Shown: piece by piece, positions 55,798 through 64,000 of the stretch
How positions within the stretch are numbered: position 1 is the first letter of the stretch
Layout of the letters: the number at the start of each line of letters is the position of its first letter
Assembly: GCA_934307335.1 (NCBI GenBank)
Contig: CAKRCL010000002.1
Coordinates: forward strand, 1-64,000
Direction: 5' to 3'
Length of the DNA stretch: 64,000 bases
Source: an uncultured Dorea sp.
Lineage (GTDB): Bacteria > Bacillota > Clostridia > Lachnospirales > Lachnospiraceae
The notes under the pieces: generated by a model
Seen by the model: only the letters and a program-made list of their open reading frames with translations
The model's database searches: none
Told to the model about the DNA's origin: nothing
Program-made: the position numbers and the translations under genes

Positions 55798-56727
55798 TTA
55801 TTTTCTTGTAAGATTACGCTGCACTCTTTGGTACAGTTCCTGTGCTGCATTGTATCCCATAGATTTTTGTCTGTGATTAATTGCAGCCGTCTCTACTATA
55901 ATAGCCAGATTACGTCCCGGGCGTATCGGGAGATTATGGCACACTACTTTATTTCCAAGAAATTCTGTATACTTCTCATCCAGCCCCAGACGGTCATATT
56001 CACGTTCTTTATTCCATTCTTCCAATGTAATAACAAGATCAATGTTCTTTGTCTCACGTACGCTCTGCACACCAAACAATGTCTTGACATCTACAATTCT
56101 GATTCCTCGAAGCTCAATAAAATGTCTGGTAATATCCGGAGCAGTTCCTACAAGTGTCTCATCACTGACTTTTCGAATCTCAACAACATCATCGCTGACA
56201 AGTCTGTGACCTCTTTTGATCAGCTCCAGAGCAGCCTCACTCTTTCCAATGCCACTCTCTCCCATAATAAGGACTCCTACACCATATACATCCACAAGAA
56301 CTCCATGGATAGAAATACACGGTGCAAGCTGAACATTCAGCCATCGTATAATCTCTGCCATAAATGAAGAAGTAGGTGCTTCTGTAGAAAAAACCGGAAT
56401 ATTGGCTTCTGTCGCTTTCTTTAAAAGCATCTCATCAGCTTTTAAATCTCTACAAAATACAAGACACGGAATCTTATAAGAAAGTAATGTATCATAAATC
56501 ACTTCTTTCTTTTTTTCATCCAAAGTTGTCAGATAACTATATTCTACATATCCAATAACCTGTACACGTTCCGAATCAAATCGTTCAAAAAATCCCGTCA
56601 ATTGCAACGCAGGACGATTGATATCCGGAACCTCCACGACCTTATCCGTTAATTCTACATCCGGCGTCAGATTTTTAAGGTTCATCTTCTCGACGACTCG
56701 CTTCATTTCAACTACATTATTTCGCAT
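55798..56727 (-). CDS. hprK: HPr kinase/phosphorylase
   Basis: HprK phosphorylates Ser46 of HPr and controls catabolite repression in Firmicutes. The 309-residue protein has the Walker A GESGIGKSEAAL, the family signature IELRGIRIVDVKTLFG and the C-terminal RPGRNLAIIVETAA. It is adjacent to the glucokinase gene. Confidence 0.96.
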   Translation of the reverse strand: MRNNVVEMKRVVEKMNLKNLTPDVELTDKVVEVPDINRPALQLTGFFERFDSERVQVIGYVEYSYLTTLDEKKKEVIYDTLLSYKIPCLVFCRDLKADEMLLKKATEANIPVFSTEAPTSSFMAEIIRWLNVQLAPCISIHGVLVDVYGVGVLIMGESGIGKSEAALELIKRGHRLVSDDVVEIRKVSDETLVGTAPDITRHFIELRGIRIVDVKTLFGVQSVRETKNIDLVITLEEWNKEREYDRLGLDEKYTEFLGNKVVCHNLPIRPGRNLAIIVETAAINHRQKSMGYNAAQELYQRVQRNLTRK

Positions 56728-56780
56728 ATATGTCTCTCCTTCCAGGCATAATATTCTCTCAATACGAAAATTATATCATA

Positions 56781-58619
56781 TCAGTGAAAAAATTTGTACA
56801 CATCATTAGCGGATTTTTCATTCATAGAAGGCAAGCTTTTTAATTCTTCTACAGAAGCATTTTTTATAGCTTCTATATTTTCAAAATGTTTCATCAAATC
56901 TTTTCTTCTTGCAGGTCCAACACCTGGTATATCGTCCAAAATGGAATGTACCTGCCCCTGACTACGCAATTGTCTGTGAAAAGTAATTGCAAATCGATGT
57001 GCCTCATCTTGAATTCTTGTAATCAATCGGAACGCCTCCGAGTTTCGATCAATTGGGATTTCTTCATTATGATAATAAAGTCCTCGTGTTCTATGATGAT
57101 CATCTTTAACCATACCACATACCGGTATATCCAAATCTAACTTTTCCATGACTTCCAGTGCAATATTAACCTGACCTTTTCCACCGTCCATTAGAATCAA
57201 ATCCGGAAAAGCTGTGAATCCTCCCAATTGTTTTCCCTCTTCTTGTTCTCTTAACCCATGGCTGAAACGTCTCGTCAAAACTTCATTCATACTGGCATAA
57301 TCATTTGCCCCTTTTACACCTTTTATCTTGAATTTGCGGTAATCATTCCGCTTCGGTTTTCCTTTTTCATAAACAACCATAGAGCCGACAGATTCAAATC
57401 CATTTGTGTTAGAAATATCATATGCCTCCATACGATTCAACCCGGACAATCCCAGAAGGTTTTGAAGTTCTTTTACCGCTCCTATTGTCCTTCCCTCTTC
57501 TCTCTTTATGCGTTCCTTGTCCTTTGTAAGTACTAAACGAGCATTCTTTTGAGCTAATTCTACCAGTTTTTCTTTCGTTCCTTTTTTGGGTACAACAAGG
57601 TGTACTCTATGCTCTCTTTTTCTTGATAGCCACTCTTCAATAATCTCATGGTCCGGAATTTCCTCCGGGAGCATGATCTGTGCCGGAATATATGGTGTCC
57701 CGGCATAAAACTGTTTTATAAAACTTGACAAAATCTCTGCCTTTGTCTCCTGATCTACCAGTTTTAAGTAAAAATGATCGCGTCCAATCAATCTGCCACT
57801 GCGAATGAAAAACACTTGAACTACCGCATCTTCCAAATCCTTGGAGACTGCAACAATATCTCTGTCATCTCCTGCAGTATCTGTTATCTTTTGTTTCTGT
57901 GCAATTTTTTGTACACTATTTATTAATTCTCTATATTCAATTGCACGTTCAAATTCCAATGCTTCAGATGCTTCTTCCATCTGTTTTTTTAAACTCTCCA
58001 GAATCGGATCATAATTCCCACTTAAAAAATGTAAGACTTCATCCACCGATTTTCGATACTCTTCCTGCGATATATAACCCTGGCAAGGTGCCTTACACTG
58101 ATGGATATGGTAATTCAGACACGGGCGTTCTTTGCCAATATCTTTCGGAAGTTGTCTATTACAACTCCTTATATAATAAAGTTTTCGCACTAGCTCAATC
58201 GTATCTTTTACCGCTCCTGCACTTGTATAAGGTCCAAAATATTTTGCTTTATCCTTCACTACCCGCCTTGCAAGCATGACCCTTGGAAACGGTTCTTGTA
58301 CAGTCACTTTAATAAATGGGTATGCTTTATCATCCATCAACATAGTATTGTATTTCGGTCTGTGCTCTTTAATCAAATTACACTCCAAGACCAATGCTTC
58401 CAATTCTGAGTCCGTCACAATATACTCAAATCTTGAAATATGTGTCACCATCTGTTCAATTTTTGCCCCTTTATTGCGACTGCTCTGAAAATATTGTCTT
58501 ACTCGATTCTTCAAACTGACAGCTTTTCCGACATATATAATCTTGTCAGTCTCGTCATGCATAAGATAAACTCCTGGTTTCCCCGGAAGTTTCTTTAACT
58601 CTTCCTGAATATCAAACAT
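56781..58619 (-). CDS. uvrC: Excinuclease ABC subunit C
   Basis: UvrC cuts both sides of a lesion in nucleotide excision repair. The 612-residue product has a GIY-YIG domain ([19 protein letters not shown]), a UVR motif, the RNase H-like C-terminal nuclease (DGGKGQVN) and a helix-hairpin-helix end ([16 protein letters not shown]). I start at 58619, with GGAG upstream; the open frame upstream overlaps the ftsH terminator. Confidence 0.95.
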   Translation of the reverse strand: MFDIQEELKKLPGKPGVYLMHDETDKIIYVGKAVSLKNRVRQYFQSSRNKGAKIEQMVTHISRFEYIVTDSELEALVLECNLIKEHRPKYNTMLMDDKAYPFIKVTVQEPFPRVMLARRVVKDKAKYFGPYTSAGAVKDTIELVRKLYYIRSCNRQLPKDIGKERPCLNYHIHQCKAPCQGYISQEEYRKSVDEVLHFLSGNYDPILESLKKQMEEASEALEFERAIEYRELINSVQKIAQKQKITDTAGDDRDIVAVSKDLEDAVVQVFFIRSGRLIGRDHFYLKLVDQETKAEILSSFIKQFYAGTPYIPAQIMLPEEIPDHEIIEEWLSRKREHRVHLVVPKKGTKEKLVELAQKNARLVLTKDKERIKREEGRTIGAVKELQNLLGLSGLNRMEAYDISNTNGFESVGSMVVYEKGKPKRNDYRKFKIKGVKGANDYASMNEVLTRRFSHGLREQEEGKQLGGFTAFPDLILMDGGKGQVNIALEVMEKLDLDIPVCGMVKDDHHRTRGLYYHNEEIPIDRNSEAFRLITRIQDEAHRFAITFHRQLRSQGQVHSILDDIPGVGPARRKDLMKHFENIEAIKNASVEELKSLPSMNEKSANDVYKFFH

Positions 58620-58653
58620 TTTCTCACTCCTCTTCCAAGTGCCTAATCGAAAA

Positions 58654-58698
58654 TACCGTTTTCCGAAAAATGAATCCTCATCCATTCGAAAAACGGTA
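58654..58698 (-). terminator. Terminator after ftsH
   Basis: A 14 bp stem (58654-58667 with 58685-58698, one G-U pair) is followed by TTTTCG on the minus strand. It lies 10 bases after the ftsH stop and just before uvrC. Confidence 0.75.
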
Positions 58699-58708
58699 CT
58701 ATTATTAA

Positions 58709-60649
58709 TTAATTTTCTGTATGATTCTCACTATCGCTGTCTTTTGAAGCTTCCAAAACAGTTCCCGAAGCTACGGTTTCCGAAGCTTCTTCCTCAATTC
58801 CTTCAACCTCATGGAAAATTTTCATAAATTCTTTTCCGGTAATCGTTTCTTTCTCAATCAGAAATGCTGCAATCTTATCCAAAGATTCTCTATGCTCTGA
58901 AAGAAGTCTCTTTGCTTCTTCATAAGCTTCTTTCAACATCTTCATAACTTCATGGTCAATCTCAGAAGCTGTCTCCTGTCCGCAGTTCATGACCGGACGT
59001 CCATCCAAATATCTGTTCTGAACAGATTCGAGACCGATCAGACCAAATTTCTCACTCATACCGTATTGTGTGATCATCGCTCTGGCAACACTGGTCGCCT
59101 TTTCAATATCATTGGAAGCTCCCGTCGTGACTGTATCAAATACAATCTCCTCTGCTGCACGTCCACCAAGCATACCAACCAGCATCGCCTGCAGTTCTTT
59201 CTTAGTATTCAAAAACTTCTCTTCTTCCGGAGTCTGCATAACATATCCAAGCGCTCCCATCGTACGTGGTACAATAGTAATTTTCTGGACTGGCTCTGAA
59301 TCCTTCTGAAGGGCACTGACAAGTGCATGACCCACCTCATGATAAGAAACGATTTTTCTCTCCTCCTGATTCATAACGCGGTCTTTCTTCTCTTTACCAA
59401 CCAGTACTACTTCAACTGCCTCAAACAAATCTGCCTGAGAAACAGCATTTCTTCCATTCTTAACTGCATTAATTGCCGCTTCATTAATCATATTCGCAAG
59501 ATCCGATCCCACAGCTCCGGATGTTGCAAGTGCAATTGCTTCCAAATCAACTGTCTCATCCATTCTTACATCTTTTGAATGAACTTTCAATACATCTATA
59601 CGCCCCTTAAGATCCGGACGTTCAACAACAATACGACGATCAAATCTTCCTGGTCTTAAAAGTGCCGGATCTAATATCTCCGGACGGTTTGTTGCCGCCA
59701 AAAGTACAAGACCTTTATTACTTTCAAATCCATCCATCTCGGCCAACAGCTGATTCAAAGTCTGTTCACGCTCATCATTACCACCCATTTGTGTGTCACG
59801 GCTCTTACCAATTGCATCAATCTCATCAATAAAGATAATGCAAGGTGTCATCTGCTGTGCCTGCTTGAACAAATCTCTTACTCTGGATGCTCCAACACCG
59901 ACATACATCTCGACAAATGCAGAACCACTCAATGAAAAGAATGGTACTTTTGCTTCTCCAGCTACTGCTTTTGCCAGGAGCGTCTTACCTGTTCCCGGAG
60001 GGCCTACAAGAAGTACTCCTTTCGGAAGCTTCGCTCCCACACTTGTATATTTTCCAGGATTATGCAGGAAATCCACTACTTCCTGTAAAGATTCCTTTGC
60101 TTCATCCTGACCTGCCACATCCTTAAACGTAACACCAGTCTGCTTCTCTACATACATCTTTGCATTACTCTTCCCAATGCCCATGACACCACCGCCTCTG
60201 GACATCTTGCGCGTCATCCACACGATCAATGCAATAAACACTACAAGTGGAATGATATTAAAAGCATACTGTGCAACAATTGCAGACGTTGTATCTGGTA
60301 CTTCCTGCTCAAAATCAATCTTTGCTTTCTCCAGTCTCTCCACAAGCTGGTCATCATTCATACGACCGGTATAATATTCTTTATTTACCTTATCGCCACT
60401 TTCTTTCTTAGCTGTTATGAGAATACGGTCACTCTTAATCTCTACTTTCTCAACCCGTTTCTCTTCAATCATTCTCAAAAACTTGTTATAAGTAATCTCC
60501 TGATCACTATCCACACCTTGGAACTGGTACATCGCAAATACCAGAAGTGCTGTCAACATTGTAATCAATATGACAAATGAAAATCCCTGTCTATTGTTAT
60601 TTTTCTTATTTTTGTTATTATTATCTCTATTTCCGTTCTGGTTGTCCAT
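58709..60649 (-). CDS. ftsH: ATP-dependent zinc metalloprotease FtsH
   Basis: FtsH degrades membrane and short-lived proteins. The 646-residue protein has two membrane helices near residues 25-45 and 110-130 around an outer domain, an AAA+ module ([45 protein letters not shown]) and the zinc site HEVGHA. The Asn- and Lys-rich N-terminus is short. GGAGG precedes the start. Confidence 0.97.
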   Translation of the reverse strand: MDNQNGNRDNNNKNKKNNNRQGFSFVILITMLTALLVFAMYQFQGVDSDQEITYNKFLRMIEEKRVEKVEIKSDRILITAKKESGDKVNKEYYTGRMNDDQLVERLEKAKIDFEQEVPDTTSAIVAQYAFNIIPLVVFIALIVWMTRKMSRGGGVMGIGKSNAKMYVEKQTGVTFKDVAGQDEAKESLQEVVDFLHNPGKYTSVGAKLPKGVLLVGPPGTGKTLLAKAVAGEAKVPFFSLSGSAFVEMYVGVGASRVRDLFKQAQQMTPCIIFIDEIDAIGKSRDTQMGGNDEREQTLNQLLAEMDGFESNKGLVLLAATNRPEILDPALLRPGRFDRRIVVERPDLKGRIDVLKVHSKDVRMDETVDLEAIALATSGAVGSDLANMINEAAINAVKNGRNAVSQADLFEAVEVVLVGKEKKDRVMNQEERKIVSYHEVGHALVSALQKDSEPVQKITIVPRTMGALGYVMQTPEEEKFLNTKKELQAMLVGMLGGRAAEEIVFDTVTTGASNDIEKATSVARAMITQYGMSEKFGLIGLESVQNRYLDGRPVMNCGQETASEIDHEVMKMLKEAYEEAKRLLSEHRESLDKIAAFLIEKETITGKEFMKIFHEVEGIEEEASETVASGTVLEASKDSDSENHTEN

Positions 60650-60857
60650 CTTTCTCCTCCTGTATCACTCTCCATTATACGGACAGCCTTGTTAGAAATC
60701 AATAAAAACATTATGAAAAGATTGTAAACTGACCATAATGTGTAGTATACTTTTTCTGTGGTTTTTCATGCTTGAAAATTTTTGGAGATTTTAAAGTTTT
60801 CAGGTATCTTATGATAGAACTCAAATATAATTAAGAGGACAAGAGAGGATTTTATTA

Positions 60858-62330
60858 ATGATGAAAATTGGTTTTGACAATGACAAGTACTTACAGATGC
60901 AGTCTGCTCATATCAAAGAGCGTATCCGTCAGTTCGACAACAAGCTTTATTTGGAATTTGGCGGAAAACTATTTGATGATTATCATGCTTCCCGTGTACT
61001 TCCTGGCTTTCAGCCTGACAGTAAACTGCGTATGTTAGACAAGCTCTCTGACCAGGCCGAGATCATTATCGTAATCAGTGCTGAAGATATTGAACGTAAT
61101 AAGATCCGTGGAGATCTGGGAATCACCTATGATTCTGACGTACTTCGCCTTATGAATATTTATCAGGAAAGAGGTCTTTATGTCGGAAGTGTTGTTATCA
61201 CAAAGTACAGCAACCAAGAAAGTGCTTCCTTATTTAAAACACGTTTGGAAAAAATGGGAATTCGTGTCTATTGTCATTATATGATTGCCGGATACCCGAC
61301 AAATATTCCGGTCATCGTAAGCGAAAATGGCTATGGTAAGAATGACTACATCGAAACTTCCAGACCTTTGGTCGTAGTGACTGCACCTGGTCCAGGAAGC
61401 GGAAAGATGGCAGTCTGCCTTTCCCAGCTTTATCATGAACTGGAACGCGGTGTACGCGCCGGATATGCAAAATTCGAAACATTTCCTATTTGGAATATTC
61501 CACTGAAACACCCGGTCAATCTGGCATACGAAGCTGCAACTGCTGATTTGAACGATGTAAATATGATTGATCCATTCCATCTGGAGGCTTATGGCGAAAC
61601 AACAGTCAATTACAACCGTGATGTTGAGATTTTCCCGGTATTAAATGCTATCTTTGAGCGCATTTACGGAAAAAGCCCTTACAAATCACCAACCGATATG
61701 GGCGTTAATATGGCTGGAAACTGTATCTGCGATGACGAAGCATGCCGCGAAGCTTCCAAACAGGAAATACTGCGCAGATATTATGAATCCCTGCGCCGCC
61801 TTCTACTTGGACAATGTTCGGACAACGAAGTATATACAATAGAAATGCTCATGAATCAGGCAGGCATCACCATCCACGACCGCAAAGTCGTAGACGCTGC
61901 CTTGGAATATGAAAAGAAAACAAACGGTCCTGCCGCTGCCATTGAACTCCACGATGGACGTATCATAACCGGTAAAACGTCCAAACTTCTTGGTGCGACC
62001 GCAGCTATGCTTCTCAATGCACTGAAAGAACTGGCCGGCATCGAACATTCCTGCCATGTTATTTCACCGGAAGCGATTGAACCAATTCAGACTTTAAAAA
62101 CCAGATACCTTGGAAGTAAGAACCCTCGCCTTCATACAGATGAGGTGCTGATTGCACTTTCCGTAAGTGCCGCTTCCAATCCACTTGCTCGAGAAGCTCT
62201 GGAACAGCTTCCAAAACTTGCAGGTTGTCAGGCACATACTTCTGTTATGGTAAGCTCTGTAGACATCAAACAGTTAAAACGCCTTTCTATTCAAGCAACC
62301 TACGAAGCAAAATATGAAAAAAGGGATTAA
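60858..62330 (+). CDS. DUF1846 family protein
   Basis: This 490-residue cytosolic protein matches the DUF1846 family, conserved in many Firmicutes, with IGFDNDKYLQMQSAHIKER and RIRQFDNKLYLEFGGKLFDDYHASRVLPGF. A glycine-rich APGPGSGKMA looks like a nucleotide-binding loop. The biochemical role is unproven. The start could be either of two adjacent ATGs. It is divergent from ftsH. Confidence 0.9.
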   Translation: MMKIGFDNDKYLQMQSAHIKERIRQFDNKLYLEFGGKLFDDYHASRVLPGFQPDSKLRMLDKLSDQAEIIIVISAEDIERNKIRGDLGITYDSDVLRLMNIYQERGLYVGSVVITKYSNQESASLFKTRLEKMGIRVYCHYMIAGYPTNIPVIVSENGYGKNDYIETSRPLVVVTAPGPGSGKMAVCLSQLYHELERGVRAGYAKFETFPIWNIPLKHPVNLAYEAATADLNDVNMIDPFHLEAYGETTVNYNRDVEIFPVLNAIFERIYGKSPYKSPTDMGVNMAGNCICDDEACREASKQEILRRYYESLRRLLLGQCSDNEVYTIEMLMNQAGITIHDRKVVDAALEYEKKTNGPAAAIELHDGRIITGKTSKLLGATAAMLLNALKELAGIEHSCHVISPEAIEPIQTLKTRYLGSKNPRLHTDEVLIALSVSAASNPLAREALEQLPKLAGCQAHTSVMVSSVDIKQLKRLSIQATYEAKYEKRD

Positions 62331-62437
62331 AAAACTCTGTATTTTTTATTTTAAAAGGTGTATAATTTTAAAGTATTTTTTTGAGATATGTTTTTGGGGG
62401 ACATGCTTGAAGAGATTTTCATTCTAAGGAGGACATT

Positions 62438-64000
62438 ATGGCAGTAAAATACGTATTTGTTACAGGCGGTGTCGTATCAGGACTTGGAAAAGGCATCACT
62501 GCTGCATCTCTTGGTCGTTTGCTGAAAGCTCGCGGCTACACGGTAACGATGCAGAAATTTGACCCTTATATCAATATTGATCCAGGTACTATGAACCCGG
62601 TACAGCACGGTGAAGTATTCGTAACTGATGACGGAACCGAGACAGACCTTGACCTCGGTCACTATGAACGTTTTATCGATGAAAGTCTCGGTAAAAATTC
62701 CAACGTCACAACCGGGAAAGTCTACTGGTCGGTACTTCAAAAAGAACGTCGAGGAGATTTCGGTGGAGGAACTGTACAAGTTATTCCTCATATCACCAAC
62801 GAGATTAAATCCCGTTTCTATCGCAACCCTGCTGCTGAAGACACAGAAGTTGCAATTATTGAAGTTGGCGGAACTGTTGGAGATATTGAAAGCCAACCAT
62901 TTTTAGAGGCCATTCGTCAATTTCAACATGAAAAAGGACATGACAATGTAATTTTAATTCATGTTACATTAATTCCTTACCTGAAAGCATCTCAAGAGAT
63001 GAAAACAAAACCAACACAAGCTAGTGTAAAAGAACTGCAGGGCATGGGAATTCAACCGGATATCCTTGTATGTCGTTCTGAATATCCACTGGGAACAGGG
63101 ATTAAAGATAAACTTGCTCTGTTTTGTAATGTTCCTGCAAATCATGTATTGCAGAATCTGGACGTTGAATATTTATATGAAGCTCCACTTGCAATGGAAG
63201 AAGAACATCTAGCCCAGGTAGTATGCGAATGCTTACACTTAAATTGTCCGGAACCAGATTTAAAAGACTGGAAAGAGATGGTGAACTATCTGCGAAATCC
63301 AAACACAGAAGTAACCGTTGCACTTGTCGGAAAATACACACAACTTCATGATGCTTATATCAGTGTTGTAGAAGCACTCAAACATGGCGGAATCTTTAGT
63401 CGTGCAACTGTAAATATTAAATGGGTTGATTCTGAACTGGTAACTGCAGATAATGTTGATGAAATTCTTGGCGATGTCAGCGGAATTCTTGTTCCAGGTG
63501 GTTTTGGTAATCGTGGAATTGACGGTATGCTTGAAGCAATCAAATATGCTCGCACACACAATATCCCATTCCTGGGGCTTTGCCTTGGAATGCAGTTATC
63601 CATCGTTGAATTTGCAAGAGACGTCATTGGATATAATGATGCTCACAGCGCTGAATTAGATCCAGATACTACACATCCGGTCATCCATATCATGCCAGAA
63701 CAAATTGATGTAGAAAATATCGGTGGAACATTAAGACTTGGCTCTTACCCGTGTATTTTAAATAAAGACTCCAAAGCATATAAGCTTTACGGATCTGAGG
63801 AAATTCAGGAACGCCACCGTCATCGTTATGAGGTGAATAATGATTACCGTGATGTACTGACTCAAAATGGTATGCTATTGTCCGGACTATCTCCAGATGG
63901 GCGTATTGTAGAAATGGTCGAGATTCCAGAACATCCTTGGTTTATTGCAACTCAGGCTCATCCTGAATTAAAATCCCGTCCAAACAGACCACATCCTTTA
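62438..64000 (+). CDS. pyrG: CTP synthase (cut by the right window edge)
   Basis: PyrG makes CTP from UTP and glutamine. Only the first 521 codons are inside the window, so it lacks a stop here; the full protein is about 535 residues. The synthetase domain starts [19 protein letters not shown] and has [15 protein letters not shown]. The glutaminase domain has the nucleophile Cys in GLCLGMQL and the His-Glu pair in QAHPELK. AAGGAGG lies before the ATG. Confidence 0.97.
   Translation, partial: MAVKYVFVTGGVVSGLGKGITAASLGRLLKARGYTVTMQKFDPYINIDPGTMNPVQHGEVFVTDDGTETDLDLGHYERFIDESLGKNSNVTTGKVYWSVLQKERRGDFGGGTVQVIPHITNEIKSRFYRNPAAEDTEVAIIEVGGTVGDIESQPFLEAIRQFQHEKGHDNVILIHVTLIPYLKASQEMKTKPTQASVKELQGMGIQPDILVCRSEYPLGTGIKDKLALFCNVPANHVLQNLDVEYLYEAPLAMEEEHLAQVVCECLHLNCPEPDLKDWKEMVNYLRNPNTEVTVALVGKYTQLHDAYISVVEALKHGGIFSRATVNIKWVDSELVTADNVDEILGDVSGILVPGGFGNRGIDGMLEAIKYARTHNIPFLGLCLGMQLSIVEFARDVIGYNDAHSAELDPDTTHPVIHIMPEQIDVENIGGTLRLGSYPCILNKDSKAYKLYGSEEIQERHRHRYEVNNDYRDVLTQNGMLLSGLSPDGRIVEMVEIPEHPWFIATQAHPELKSRPNRPHPL

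Overview
The window is a 64 kb piece of a low-GC, endospore-type Gram-positive chromosome, most likely from Clostridia of the Lachnospiraceae type. The evidence is gene content and order: pyrH-frr-uppS-cdsA-dxr-rseP, tig-clpP-clpX-lon-engB, prfB-hom-lysC, a class III fructose bisphosphatase, HPr kinase with a ROK glucokinase, a DUF1846 protein, a SleC-like spore enzyme, and strong GGAGG ribosome binding sites. No species is assigned. About three quarters is core genome: pyrimidine synthesis (carAB, pyrH, and pyrG cut by the right edge), aspartate-family amino acids (lysC, hom, dapA, dapB), isoprenoid, lipid and wall precursors (dxr, uppS, cdsA, a class A PBP), protein quality control (tig, clpP, clpX, lon, ftsH, rseP) and translation (frr, prfB with its programmed frameshift, typA, hpf).

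From 6885 to 19954 lies a 13,070 bp integrated element. It splits a SleC-like spore cortex-lytic enzyme gene into a 225-codon 5' part (6210-6884) and a 194-codon 3' part (19955-20536 plus stop). Joining the flanks at a GT dinucleotide restores a 419-codon reading frame exactly. The ends of the element rejoin into a near-palindromic attP centred on the same GT, and a large serine recombinase sits at the right end. In arrangement it resembles skin-type elements that interrupt sporulation genes.

The left half of the element is mostly on the minus strand. It holds a CX5R phosphatase-like protein, a small serine resolvase, a receiver-like (cREC) protein, an unknown protein, two zinc-ribbon proteins (one with a YARHG domain, both with membrane segments) and an EndoIII-like DNA glycosylase, with a divergent XRE regulator.

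The most unusual part is 14514-17227. Six imperfect tandem repeats (two of 162-177 bp, three of 137-138 bp and a last one of about 150 bp) run directly into a group-II-intron-like reverse transcriptase without an endonuclease domain. A zinc-ribbon protein is translationally coupled to it through an ATGA overlap. Each repeat has a promoter-like block. Units 3-6 have a hairpin that varies in a compensatory way. Five units carry a Shine-Dalgarno sequence followed by a two-codon ORF, four of them Met-Pro-stop and one Met-Ser-stop; the sixth has lost the ATG. An IS1595-like protein that seems to lack its catalytic residues is divergent from the array. I read array, RT and zinc ribbon as a candidate undescribed RT-plus-noncoding-RNA system; its function is unknown. 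The element ends with a small conserved-looking protein, an apparently dead duplicate of the recombinase catalytic domain, and the full recombinase.

The right part of the window (20.7-64 kb) is ordinary chromosome with many clear intrinsic terminators. The only stretch above 300 bases without a gene is the repeat array.
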